A stretch of DNA of 35,147 nt from Herbiconiux sp. Its GTDB lineage: Bacteria; Actinomycetota; Actinomycetes; Actinomycetales; Microbacteriaceae. Below, piece by piece: positions 1-6,937 of this stretch. Every line of letters begins with the position of its first letter. Position 1 is the stretch's first letter. The notes beneath the pieces were generated by a model. The model was not told where the DNA came from, searched no databases, and saw only the letters and a program-made list of their open reading frames with translations. The DNA lies in the NCBI RefSeq assembly GCF_023264895.1, contig NZ_JAHFUY010000044.1, positions 1-35,147 on the forward strand, read 5' to 3'. The translations under genes and the position numbers were made by a program.

Positions 1-246
1 GCGGGCTCGGCCCTTGAGGGCCTCGGTCTCGCGGGACTTGGGTGGGGCGCTGGTGGTGAGGCCGTCGAGGAAGCGGCGGGTGGCCGCCGCGATCTCGTCG
101 ATGGCCTCGTCGAAGGCCTCGGCGTTGGCACGGGAGGGGCGGGTGGATCCGCTCACCTTGCGCACGAACTGGAGGGCCGCCTCGCGCACCTCGTCATCGG
201 TCGTGGGCGGGTCGAAGTTGTGGAGCACACGGATGTTCCTGCACAT
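1..246 (-). CDS. DUF2277 family protein (3' end cut off)
   Basis: The leftward reading frame starts at ATG 246 with MCRNIRVLHNFDPP, the hallmark N-terminus of the DUF2277 family, followed by a conserved QFVRKVSG segment. The 82 codons seen run off the left edge without a stop, so the C-terminus is missing. The family is small, soluble and of unknown biochemical function. It is widespread in actinobacteria, usually about 85-100 residues, so nearly all of the protein is present. It follows the small gene at 279-620 by 32 bases on the same strand and may be co-transcribed with it. The family call is sure; no function can be given. Confidence 0.88.
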   Translation of the reverse strand, partial: MCRNIRVLHNFDPPTTDDEVREAALQFVRKVSGSTRPSRANAEAFDEAIDEIAAATRRFLDGLTTSAPPKSRETEALKGRAR

Positions 247-278
247 GCCCGCGAGGATACTCCGGCTGCGCCGCCGAG

Positions 279-620
279 TCACAGGTCGTCGAGCCAGCCG
301 TCCTGCTGCGACAGGTCTTCGGTCGCCACCGGGGTGATGACGTCACCGCGACGGAGCTCCTCCGCATCGTGCCTGAGCTTCTGCACGACCTCGTCGTCGA
401 CAAGCTCGTCGTGCTCGCTCTCCTCGGCGTCGCTGATGAGCTGACTGGCCGGGCCGATCAGGATCGTGGAACGGCTGAGGGATCCGTCGTCACTCACGGT
501 CGGGATGTCGACCGTGGCGGACATGTCGTGCTCGGCCAGCACATGCGCGTACTCGAGAAGAGCTCGGGCGATCTCGGTTCCGGTGACCACGGAGTCCCCG
601 GCGTAGTGAATGCGGTCCAT
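279..620 (-). CDS. Small conserved hypothetical protein (113 aa)
   Basis: I chose the ATG at 620 (MDRIHYAGDS...) rather than the upstream in-frame start at 653, because a GAGG ribosome site lies shortly before it and the MDRIHYAGD N-terminus looks like known small Microbacteriaceae proteins. The protein is acidic. It has a GPASQLISDAEESEHDE segment in the middle and a C-terminal half rich in Asp and Glu. There is no signal peptide or membrane segment. From memory, similar proteins occur in many Microbacteriaceae without known function. It lies just upstream of the DUF2277 gene on the same strand. Function unknown. Confidence 0.75.
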   Translation of the reverse strand: MDRIHYAGDSVVTGTEIARALLEYAHVLAEHDMSATVDIPTVSDDGSLSRSTILIGPASQLISDAEESEHDELVDDEVVQKLRHDAEELRRGDVITPVATEDLSQQDGWLDDL

Positions 621-832
621 GATGTCTATCCCTACCTCGACTCCGCGCGCCACGCCAGACGACGACTACGGACGGAACACGGCGCGAACACGTTCCCGCC
701 GATTCAACCCTCGACCCGACCCGGCCGCACCGCCTCGGGGTTGACAGACGCCGGGGATGCCCGAAAGCCGCACCCGGGGCACAGTGGAAGAGCTGCCGCA
801 CGCGGCGGCGCCGACCACGAAGGAGGAACCCC

Positions 833-2134
833 GTGCCCACCGACGACTCCCTCTCCCTGCTCACCCGTGGCTACGGGTTCGGTGCGCGCATCTGGCGCCG
901 CCGGCACGCCGGGGCCCGATCCGCCCCCATGCGACTGCTCGGCGACGAGACGATGCTCGTGCGCGGTGCGGAGGGGGTGGAGCTCTTCTACGACGACCAG
1001 AACGTGGCCCGGCACGGCGCCATGCCGGCCCTCGTGCAGGAGACGCTCTTCGGCCACGGCTCGGTGCACAGCCTCGACGGAGCCGAGCACCGGCACCGCA
1101 AGGCCACGTTCGTCGACGTCGCCTACGAGGACGAGCAGGTGGAGCGGTTCACCCCGCTGCTCGAACGCGAGTGGGGCGCCGAGCTCGACGCCTGGCTGGC
1201 GGGCGGCCGCCGCTCGGCGTACGACGCCGCCGTGGGGGCGTTCGGCCGCGCGAGCATGCGCTGGGCCGGGCTGCCGGGCACTCCGGATGCGAAGACCAGG
1301 TGGGCCGCGCGCCTCGCGCAGATCGTCGACGGCTTCGGTGCGCCCTACTCGCCGGAGTACCTGCTCGCCTACGCCAACCGCCTGTGGTCGGATCGGCACG
1401 CCGAGCGGCTGATCGAGGCCGTGCGCTCCGGCAGGCTCGACAGCGTCGAGGGCACCGCGCTGCACGAGTGGGCGTGGCACCGCGATCCGGAGGGCGAGCT
1501 GCTGCCGGCGCGACTGGCCGGCACCGAGCTGCAGAACAGCATCCGCCCGATGATCGCCGTGGCGCGCTTCGTGGCCTTCGCGGCCAAGGAACTGCACGAC
1601 CGGCCCGAGTGGCGCTCACGCATCCACGAGGAGACGCGCGAGCGTGGCACGGTCGTGGGCGGGCCGCTGGCGGTCGCGTTCGCGCAGGAGATCCGGCGCA
1701 CCGCGCCCTTCGTGCCGATGCTGCCCGGGTGGGCGCTCCGCGATCTCGAGCTCGACGGGGAGCGGGTGGAGGCCGGCGGCCGGGTGGTGCTCGACATCCT
1801 CGGCACCGACACCGACGACCGGTCGTGGGAGCGCGCGCAGCTGTTCGACCCCGAGCGGTTCGTGGGGGTCGACGACTACGAGGCGCTCGCCGCCTTCGTT
1901 CCGCACGGAGGCGCGGGGGTGGCGACCGGTCACCGCTGCCCCGGCGAGAAGCTCGCGATCGCGGGGCTCGCGGCCGCCGTGGCGACGCTCAGCGACCCGC
2001 GGGTGCAGATCCTCGACGAGGGGCTCGAGGTGAACCGGCGCCGGCTGCCCACGAAGCCCGCGTCGGGCGGCCGCCTGCGAGCCGCCGCGGGGGCCGGCAC
2101 GGCGGCAGGCGCAGCGCGCTGCCCGTTCCACTGA
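833..2134 (+). CDS. Cytochrome P450, CYP152-like fatty-acid peroxygenase/decarboxylase
   Basis: The 433-aa soluble protein has the heme-binding loop HGGAGVATGHRCPGE with the heme-ligand cysteine at residue 369. The ATGHRCPGE form, instead of the usual FGxGxHxCxG, is characteristic of the CYP152 family (P450 BS-beta, SP-alpha, OleT). These enzymes use hydrogen peroxide to hydroxylate or decarboxylate fatty acids without redox partners. Other family marks are a distal LFGHGSVHSLDG region, an EIRRTAPF segment in the region that holds the substrate-carboxylate arginine, and ILGTDTDDRSWERAQLF before the meander. No ferredoxin or reductase gene is adjacent, as expected for a peroxygenase. The GTG start is set by a strong AAGGAGG at 820-826, six bases upstream. 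The short C-terminal tail ends in CPFH. Alpha- versus beta-hydroxylation versus decarboxylation cannot be told from sequence. Confidence 0.88.
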   Translation: MPTDDSLSLLTRGYGFGARIWRRRHAGARSAPMRLLGDETMLVRGAEGVELFYDDQNVARHGAMPALVQETLFGHGSVHSLDGAEHRHRKATFVDVAYEDEQVERFTPLLEREWGAELDAWLAGGRRSAYDAAVGAFGRASMRWAGLPGTPDAKTRWAARLAQIVDGFGAPYSPEYLLAYANRLWSDRHAERLIEAVRSGRLDSVEGTALHEWAWHRDPEGELLPARLAGTELQNSIRPMIAVARFVAFAAKELHDRPEWRSRIHEETRERGTVVGGPLAVAFAQEIRRTAPFVPMLPGWALRDLELDGERVEAGGRVVLDILGTDTDDRSWERAQLFDPERFVGVDDYEALAAFVPHGGAGVATGHRCPGEKLAIAGLAAAVATLSDPRVQILDEGLEVNRRRLPTKPASGGRLRAAAGAGTAAGAARCPFH

Positions 2135-2250
2135 GTCGCCGATCAGGAGGCCCAGAAAGGGGATCGAGCGCCGGATGGGGGCGTGGATCAACTCGTGGGC
2201 CGAAAATCAAGCCCCTGGCAGGATCCGTGCACGGGTGTTCGCTCGGAAGC

Positions 2251-2436
2251 ATGCACCACGCAGCACCGCAGCTCACCACCCGGAACCGTCTCGCTCCGCG
2301 CGAGGACTGGCGCCGGCCGTGCAAGAACGTCGCGTGCGCCCTGACCGTGACGATGCGGCGGAGCCGTGCAGCCGGCCACCCGGGATACTGCTCCGAGGCG
2401 TGCGCCGATGCCGCCGCCCGTCGACGCGCCGGCTGA
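2251..2436 (+). CDS. Small Cys-containing protein, possible zinc knuckle (61 aa)
   Basis: A short frame from ATG 2251 contains two cysteine pairs, CKNVAC and CSEAC, about 22 residues apart, in a basic and arginine-rich context. The YCSEAC pattern resembles the second half of small treble-clef or FCS-type zinc fingers. GGAAG just before the ATG may serve as a weak ribosome site. The last 29 bases overlap the start of the next gene (2408), which suggests translational coupling. The Cys pattern is seen directly; zinc binding and any nucleic-acid role are inference. It may be a real small protein, but coding support is limited by its length. Confidence 0.5.
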   Translation: MHHAAPQLTTRNRLAPREDWRRPCKNVACALTVTMRRSRAAGHPGYCSEACADAAARRRAG

Positions 2437-2800
2437 CGACCCGCGCGTGGAGCCCGACGGACGGGCCGCCGACCTCGAGCGGCGGGCGGAGCTCGAACGC
2501 CACGCGGCGACGCTCTTCGTGGGCGCCGTGCTGTGCGTGGCGGTCGTCTGCGGCGCCGTGATCGTGTCGGGCTGGTTCGCCGGTGTGCTCGTCGACTCGT
2601 GGGAGCGGCTGTTCTGGCTGGGCTTCGTGCTCGCCCTCGTGATGGTGGGGGTCTTCGCGGCCGCGGCGGCGCCGGGCGGCAGGGATGCGCGGCGTGCGAG
2701 CCTCCGCATCGCCTGGCTGCTGCGGGTGGGCCTGGTGCTGTTCGTGCTGTCGCCCGCCCTGTGCATCCTGGCCCTCGTGGGAGACTTCTACCGGCTCTGA
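2408..2800 (+). CDS. Small integral membrane protein, three TM helices (130 aa)
   Basis: The protein has a charged N-terminus (about 35 residues, rich in Asp, Glu and Arg) followed by three hydrophobic segments at roughly residues 36-62, 68-90 and 99-126. The start ATG 2408 is preceded by GAGG about ten bases upstream and lies inside the end of the preceding small gene. It ends 17 bases before the converging copper-bundle gene. I recognise no family. It looks like a DUF-type actinobacterial membrane protein whose N-terminus faces the cytoplasm. Confidence 0.7.
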   Translation: MPPPVDAPADDPRVEPDGRAADLERRAELERHAATLFVGAVLCVAVVCGAVIVSGWFAGVLVDSWERLFWLGFVLALVMVGVFAAAAAPGGRDARRASLRIAWLLRVGLVLFVLSPALCILALVGDFYRL

Positions 2801-2817
2801 GCGGTCGCCGCCGGCGA

Positions 2818-3264
2818 TCAGTCGAGTGAGGTCAGCAGGGCCTCGCAGGCCGCCGCACACCGGCGGCAGGCCTCGGCGCACAGGCGGCAGTGCTCGTGGT
2901 GGCCGGCGTGGCTCTCGCACTCGTCGGCGCAGGCCTGACAGGCGAGCCGGCAGGCCTCGAGGAGAGCCCGCAGAGCGCCGCCGGCTCCGTGACCGTCCTC
3001 ATTGCCCGAGCGCCGCGAGAGCACGGCGGCGGTGGTGGCGCACAGGTCGGCGCAGTCGAGGTCGAGCCGGATGCACCGGGTGAGCTCGGCCACACCGGGC
3101 TCGGCCAGACACGCATCCGCGCACATCGTGCAGGCCGTCGCACACTCCGCACACGCGTCGAGGCACTCCACGAGTGCTCGGAGCCCGGCACCCGACCCCG
3201 CCGCGGGGTGGGCGCCGAGCATCTGCTCAGCGATCGAGGCCATCGGATGCGCCGGTCTCGTCAC
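2818..3264 (-). CDS. Four-helix-bundle cysteine-rich protein (copper storage, Csp/DUF326-like)
   Basis: The 148-aa protein has about 18 cysteines placed mostly as CxxxC or CxxC along predicted helices (CLDACAECATACTMCADAC near the N-terminus, CRLCAEACRRCAAAC near the C-terminus). This is the pattern of cytosolic copper-storage four-helix bundles, where inward-facing thiols bind many Cu(I) ions. There is no signal peptide, so a cytosolic Csp3-like form is likely. The start used is GTG 3264; an internal ATG at 3243 is possible, and neither has a strong ribosome site. It follows the CBS gene by 6 bases on the same strand, so coupled translation is likely. A function in copper buffering is known for the family and inferred here. 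Confidence 0.85.
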   Translation of the reverse strand: MTRPAHPMASIAEQMLGAHPAAGSGAGLRALVECLDACAECATACTMCADACLAEPGVAELTRCIRLDLDCADLCATTAAVLSRRSGNEDGHGAGGALRALLEACRLACQACADECESHAGHHEHCRLCAEACRRCAAACEALLTSLD

Positions 3265-3270
3265 CGTCGC

Positions 3271-3684
3271 TCATTCGGAGATCTCCTCCACGGTCTCGCC
3301 GGTCTCGGCCGACGAGAGGGAACGGGCGATGTCGGCCTGACTGATGATGCCCACGAGGTCGTGCCCGTCGATCACCGGCAGGCGCCGCACCTGGTGGTCC
3401 TGCATGGTCTGCAGGGCCTCCCGGATGTCGTCGTCGGCCCCGATGGTCACGGGCTTGCCCTCGCCGAGGCTGCCGGCGGTGGTCGTGGCCGGGTCGCCGC
3501 CCTCGGCGAGGCACTTCACCACGATGTCGCGGTCGGTGAGCATGCCCTTCAGCCGGCCGTCCTCGCCGCAGATCGGCATCGCCCCCACGTCGAGGTCGCG
3601 GAGCCGCCGAGCGGCCTCCACGAGGGTGTCGTTCTCGCCCACGCACTGCGGGTCGAAGGTCATGATGTCGCGAGCGGTGGTCAT
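3271..3684 (-). CDS. Hrp1-like CBS-domain protein
   Basis: The 137-aa protein consists almost only of two CBS domains (about residues 7-60 and 72-130). It closely resembles mycobacterial Hrp1 (Rv2626c): MTTARDIM at the N-terminus, CGEDGRLKGMLTDRDIVVK in the first domain and HQVRRLPVIDGHDLVGI in the second. In mycobacteria Hrp1 belongs to the hypoxia/dormancy regulon, and CBS pairs commonly bind adenine nucleotides. Ligand and role here are inferred. The in-frame region upstream of ATG 3684 reads as low-complexity Arg/Pro and is the wrong frame of the next gene, so the start is well set. It sits between a small unknown gene (5 bases upstream) and the copper-bundle gene, in a leftward operon. 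Confidence 0.88.
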   Translation of the reverse strand: MTTARDIMTFDPQCVGENDTLVEAARRLRDLDVGAMPICGEDGRLKGMLTDRDIVVKCLAEGGDPATTTAGSLGEGKPVTIGADDDIREALQTMQDHQVRRLPVIDGHDLVGIISQADIARSLSSAETGETVEEISE

Positions 3685-3689
3685 GACCG

Positions 3690-3938
3690 TCACCGCCCTT
3701 CGACGGCCTGGGCGGCGAGGGCCCCGCGGGCCTCGTCGAGGGTGGCGAAGGTGCCGAGGTCGTGCCCGGTGCAGGCGGTCACGACGAAGCCGCGCCGCCA
3801 CCGTTCCGACACGATCCCGGCGGGTCTGCCGTCGGTTCCCGTCGCGATCCAGAGGCCGGCCTGCGGGCAACGCCAGGTGACACCTTCCGCCGCCCGTGTC
3901 GCTGTCGTTCGTGTCGCTGTCGTCGTCATCGTCGTCAT
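3690..3938 (-). CDS. Small hypothetical protein (82 aa)
   Basis: From ATG 3938 the protein starts with a Thr-rich stretch (MTTMTTTATRTTATRAAEG), followed by a compact domain with WRCPQAGLWIATG, GIVSERWRRGFVVTAC and a C-terminal DLGTFATLDEARGALAA helix. An AAGG ribosome site lies about 11 bases upstream. It ends 5 bases before the CBS gene, so the two are probably one operon. The aromatic/beta pattern followed by a 'TLDEARGALAA' helix resembles small single-domain proteins that take a residue-by-residue modifier role, but I recognise no family. Function unknown. Confidence 0.65.
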   Translation of the reverse strand: MTTMTTTATRTTATRAAEGVTWRCPQAGLWIATGTDGRPAGIVSERWRRGFVVTACTGHDLGTFATLDEARGALAAQAVEGR

Positions 3939-4023
3939 CGTTCGCACCCTTCTCGACAACCGGTTCGTCGCCGGTTGCGAACGATCCAAACCCTCACGAC
4001 CGGGATCGGCGGGGGGCTTGACG

Positions 4024-4269
4024 TCAGTACGAATCGAAGTCCACGAACTCCGGTGCGCTCTCCGGATCGTCCGCTTCCACGTCGACGGTGTCGATCCGCA
4101 CGGCCGTGACGGGTGTGATGAGCACCTCGGGGCCGTCGGAGCGGTCGGCCACCAGCACCATCCGTCCGCCCGCGTGCACGGCTGCCTCGATGTCGTCGCG
4201 CACACGCGCGATCGACTCGTCGTCGTGCAGGATGTAGTGCTCGCGATTGACGGTGAGGACGATCGACAT
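4024..4269 (-). CDS. Small acidic protein, paralogue of the 6138-6392 product (81 aa)
   Basis: MSIVLTVNREHYILHDDES with a central helix RVRDDIEAAVHAGGRMVLV and an acidic C-terminus ending EFVDFDSY. The product of the gene at 6138-6392 has the same layout (MSVTITV..., RVRHDIQAAVRGGGGFVSI, TPQSSVRID, EFVDFSVF), so they are paralogues. A GGAG ribosome site lies 5 bases before ATG 4269. I know similar unannotated small proteins from Microbacteriaceae; function unknown. A copy of the GGGGCTTGAC motif lies just past its stop. Confidence 0.75.
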   Translation of the reverse strand: MSIVLTVNREHYILHDDESIARVRDDIEAAVHAGGRMVLVADRSDGPEVLITPVTAVRIDTVDVEADDPESAPEFVDFDSY

Positions 4270-4338
4270 GGTGGCTCCGTTCCCGCTTCACCCCGGAAGC
4301 GTGTGCGGGGATTCGGAGCCGCGGGCCCAGCCGATGGG

Positions 4339-5667
4339 TCAGGAGGAGGCGGAGCTCCGGGAGGCCGTGAACCTCCGGATGGCGTAGAGGATGCAGCCGA
4401 GCACGACGAATCCGCCGCCGAAGGCCCATACGATCGGCTCCTGCTGGGTGAGCAGGAGGACGCAGGAGAGCACGCCGAGCACCGGCACGAAGGTCCAGAC
4501 CCGGAAGTGCTCGTGCTCGACCTCGTCCTTCCGCAGCACGAGCACCGCCACGTTCGTGCTGATGAACACGAACAGCAGCAGGAGCACCACGGCCGAGGCG
4601 AGGGTCTCGAGGTCGCCGACGAGGGTGAGGAGCATCGCCACGACGGTGGTGGCGACGATCGCGACCCACGGCGTCCTCCGCTGCGGCAGCACGCGGCCGA
4701 GCACCGCGGGCAGCAGCCCCTGCTCGGCCATGCCGAAGGTCACCCGGCTCGTCATGATCATGGTCAGGAGCGCGCCGTTGGCGACGGCGATGAGAGCGAT
4801 CAGGCCGAAGAGCCACGACGGCACGGGGAACCCGGTCGCCGCGACCACCGCCAGGAGGGGCCCCGACGACTCCGTCAGCTCGTCGGCGGGCAGGGCGATG
4901 GCGGACGCCAGGCCCACGAGCAGGTAGACGACGCCCGCGGTGATGAGTGCGCCCAGCAGCGCCTTCGGGTAGACCCGGGAGGGGTTCTGAACCTCCTCGG
5001 CCACGTTCGCCGAGGTCTCGAATCCCACGAAGGAGTAGTAGGCGATGATCGCTCCGCCGAGCACCGCGAGGCCGGGGGACACTCCGGCCGGGAACTCCGT
5101 CACCCGGGAGACGTCTCCGCCGCCGCCGCCGAGCATGGCGGCCACCGCGACCACCACGATCACGAGGCCCGAGACCTCGATCACGGTCATCACGACGTTG
5201 CCCTTGAGCGACTCGCTGATGCCGCGGGCGTTCAGCGCCGCCACGAGCAGCAGGAACACCATGGCGGCCGGGATCGGGGGCACCGCGAGGAAGGCCTGCA
5301 GGTACTCGCCGGCGAACGCGAGGGCGAGGCCGGCCGCGCTCACGACACCGGCGGACAGCATGCAGAAGCCGACGAGGAACGAGATGACGGGCGGCTTGTA
5401 GGCCCGCTGGGCGAACACAGCGGCGCCGCCGGCCCGCGGATACTTGGTGACCAGCTCGGCGTAGGAGCCTGCGGTGAGCAGCGCGAGCAGCAGCGCGAGT
5501 GCGAGCGGCGCCCAGAGCGCCCCGCCGACCTCGCCCGCGAGCACACCCATGAGGGCGTAGATCCCGGCCCCGAGCACGTCACCGAGGATGAAGAGGAACA
5601 GCAGCGGGCCGGTGATGCGCCGCTTCAGTTTGGTGTCGGAATCCTTCGAATCTGTGCCTGCGGTCAT
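4339..5667 (-). CDS. APC-superfamily amino-acid permease
   Basis: A 442-aa integral membrane protein with about 12 hydrophobic segments. It shows the first-helix signature GAGIYALMGVLAGEVG, the helix-3 region SYAELVTKYPRAGGAAVFA, and GFETSANVAEEVQNPSRVYP before helix 7, as in APC transporters such as the YhdG and cationic amino-acid permease groups. Substrate is probably an amino acid or amine; which one cannot be read off. The start is placed at ATG 5667 (MTAGTDSKDSDTKLKRR), giving the usual short basic N-terminus. There is no clear ribosome site, and a TAGGCT box about 9-14 bases upstream could mean a leaderless transcript. No operon partner is obvious. Confidence 0.9.
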   Translation of the reverse strand: MTAGTDSKDSDTKLKRRITGPLLFLFILGDVLGAGIYALMGVLAGEVGGALWAPLALALLLALLTAGSYAELVTKYPRAGGAAVFAQRAYKPPVISFLVGFCMLSAGVVSAAGLALAFAGEYLQAFLAVPPIPAAMVFLLLVAALNARGISESLKGNVVMTVIEVSGLVIVVVAVAAMLGGGGGDVSRVTEFPAGVSPGLAVLGGAIIAYYSFVGFETSANVAEEVQNPSRVYPKALLGALITAGVVYLLVGLASAIALPADELTESSGPLLAVVAATGFPVPSWLFGLIALIAVANGALLTMIMTSRVTFGMAEQGLLPAVLGRVLPQRRTPWVAIVATTVVAMLLTLVGDLETLASAVVLLLLFVFISTNVAVLVLRKDEVEHEHFRVWTFVPVLGVLSCVLLLTQQEPIVWAFGGGFVVLGCILYAIRRFTASRSSASS

Positions 5668-5792
5668 GAGGAGCGAGCCTAGGCCGACCACGAGCCGACT
5701 CCACGGGGCTTGACATCCGCCGGGTGCCCGTTTGACTTGTGCCGCGGGGCCCGGAGGGGGATCGTGGTCTAGAGGACGAGGCGGGAGCACCC

Positions 5793-6134
5793 ATGGGATC
5801 GATCACCTACGACGGCACGCAGGTGCAGTTCGACGACCGGCTGCTCACGCACCTGCAGATCATCATCATCCAGAAGTTCCACCGCGGCGAGTCGTTCCTC
5901 ATGTCGTGGAAGGACTCGCCCTCGATCGGCGACGGCCGCGCCGCCATCTGGCTGGCCCCGAACATCCCGATCTACTTCAAGTTCTACGGATCGCGGCTGC
6001 CGGAGGTCAACCGCGAGTGGCTCAAGGTCCTCAGCGAATCGGCCGACGGGTCGAGCGGCCTCATCGTGGTGGGCGAAGACGGCAAGCTCGCGATGAGCAG
6101 CCACGAGGGCAAGTACCCCGGCACCCTGATGTGA
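5793..6134 (+). CDS. DUF7882-like small protein (often mis-annotated 'ATP-dependent DNA ligase')
   Basis: The 113-aa protein begins MGSITYDGTQVQFDDRLL and contains RGESFLMSWKD, GRAAIWLAPNIPIYFKFYG and NREWL. This is a pattern I associate with a short Microbacteriaceae family frequently annotated as ATP-dependent DNA ligase although it has no ligase catalytic domain. Its paralogue is encoded leftward at 6457-6789, with most residues of the first 80 shared. GGCGGGAG just before ATG 5793 is the ribosome site; the 18 upstream in-frame codons lack family similarity. It converges tail to tail with the gene at 6138-6392, only 3 bases away. Function unknown. Confidence 0.82.
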   Translation: MGSITYDGTQVQFDDRLLTHLQIIIIQKFHRGESFLMSWKDSPSIGDGRAAIWLAPNIPIYFKFYGSRLPEVNREWLKVLSESADGSSGLIVVGEDGKLAMSSHEGKYPGTLM

Positions 6135-6137
6135 CCG

Positions 6138-6392
6138 TCAGAACACGCTGAAGTCGACGAACTCCGCCGCGGACCGCGTGATGCCGGTCTCCCGATGGCC
6201 CCCGTCGCCATCCGGTGCGCGATCGATGCGCACCGAGCTCTGCGGCGTCACGAGCACGTCGGTCGTCGTTCCGCCGATGCTGACGAAGCCGCCGCCGCCC
6301 CTCACCGCGGCCTGGATGTCGTGCCGCACGCGGGACTCCGCGTCGTCGTCGAGGTGGAACGCCTCGCCCTGCACCGTGATCGTCACGCTCAT
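6138..6392 (-). CDS. Small acidic protein, paralogue of the 4024-4269 product (84 aa)
   Basis: MSVTITVQGEAFHLDDDAES, then RVRHDIQAAVRGGGGFVSI, a TPQSSVRID strand and a C-terminus EFVDFSVF. It is a clear paralogue of the 81-aa product at 4024-4269. GGAGGG lies about 6 bases before ATG 6392. Between this start and the stop of the upstream gene are 64 bases that hold a GGGGTTGAC motif. No catalytic motif or membrane segment is visible. Function unknown; an accessory role with the adjacent DUF7882-like proteins is suggested only by the repeated pairing. Confidence 0.76.
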   Translation of the reverse strand: MSVTITVQGEAFHLDDDAESRVRHDIQAAVRGGGGFVSIGGTTTDVLVTPQSSVRIDRAPDGDGGHRETGITRSAAEFVDFSVF

Positions 6393-6456
6393 CGTTCGCC
6401 CTCCGCTGTCGTGACCACAGCCGACACCGGGATCCGGATGACCACAGGGGGGTTGA

Positions 6457-6789
6457 CTACACCGCCCGCCCGCCCGAGGGGGTGCTCTCGGCCAGCGCGC
6501 CGTCCTCGGCGATCACCAGGAGCCCCTGCGGCCCGTCGGCCGTCTCGCCCAGCCGGGCGATCCAGTCCCGGTTGATCTTCGGCACGCGCGACCCGTAGAA
6601 CTTGAAGTAGATCGGGATGTTCGGGGCCAGCCAGATCGCCGCCCGCCCACTGCCGACCGCCACGCCGTCCTTCCAGGACATGAGGAAGGACTCCCCGCGG
6701 CGGAACTTGTTGATGATGACGATCTCGAGATGCGTGAGAAGCCGGTCGTCGAACTCCACGTGAGTCCCGTCATACGTGAGCGCGCCCAC
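6457..6789 (-). CDS. DUF7882-like small protein, paralogue of the 5793-6134 product (110 aa)
   Basis: GTG start at 6789 preceded by a strong AAGGAGGT, seven bases away. The sequence MGALTYDGTHVEFDDRLL, RGESFLMSWKDG, GRAAIWLAPNIPIYFKFYG and INRDWIARLGE matches the 113-aa product at 5793-6134 closely. The C-terminal 25 residues diverge. A TAAAAT -10-like box lies about 35 bases upstream. The family is short, soluble, and has no ligase active site despite frequent database names. It is probably expressed from its own promoter. Function unknown. Confidence 0.82.
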   Translation of the reverse strand: MGALTYDGTHVEFDDRLLTHLEIVIINKFRRGESFLMSWKDGVAVGSGRAAIWLAPNIPIYFKFYGSRVPKINRDWIARLGETADGPQGLLVIAEDGALAESTPSGGRAV

Positions 6790-6822
6790 GATCGTGACCT
6801 CCTTCCGGTCGATCTCCTCATT

Positions 6823-6828
6823 ATTTTA
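6823..6828 (-). promoter_or_regulatory. Possible -10 box for the 6457-6789 gene
   Basis: Read leftward, TAAAAT is the only AT-rich hexamer in this GC-rich gap (6790-6937). It stands about 35 bases before the GTG start, with the ribosome site in between. No good TTGACA-like -35 is seen at 16-18 bases. The CCCC of the recurring AAGCCCC motif (6849-6855) falls near the -35 position. Confidence 0.4.
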
Positions 6829-6937
6829 GATCGCAGGAGAAACCGAATGGGGCTTGTGGGCGACCGGTCCGATGCGCTATCGAGGTCGCTCGGTGTCGCC
6901 GGCGCGGAACGGAGCGGAACGGAGCCGCTGGATCGGG

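Noticed and set aside
741-769. TTGACA at 741 as a -35 box for the P450 gene
   Set aside because: No -10-like hexamer follows at 16-18 bases; the site fits the recurring GGGG-TTGAC motif better.
2890-5682. A 930-codon open frame on the plus strand
   Set aside because: It runs antisense to five convincing leftward genes, is full of charged low-complexity residues, and matches no family; it is a shadow of high GC third positions.
5739-5792. An earlier start for the 113-aa DUF7882-like gene
   Set aside because: The family N-terminus is MGSITYDG; the 18 extra codons are not conserved in the paralogue, and the ribosome site stands before 5793.
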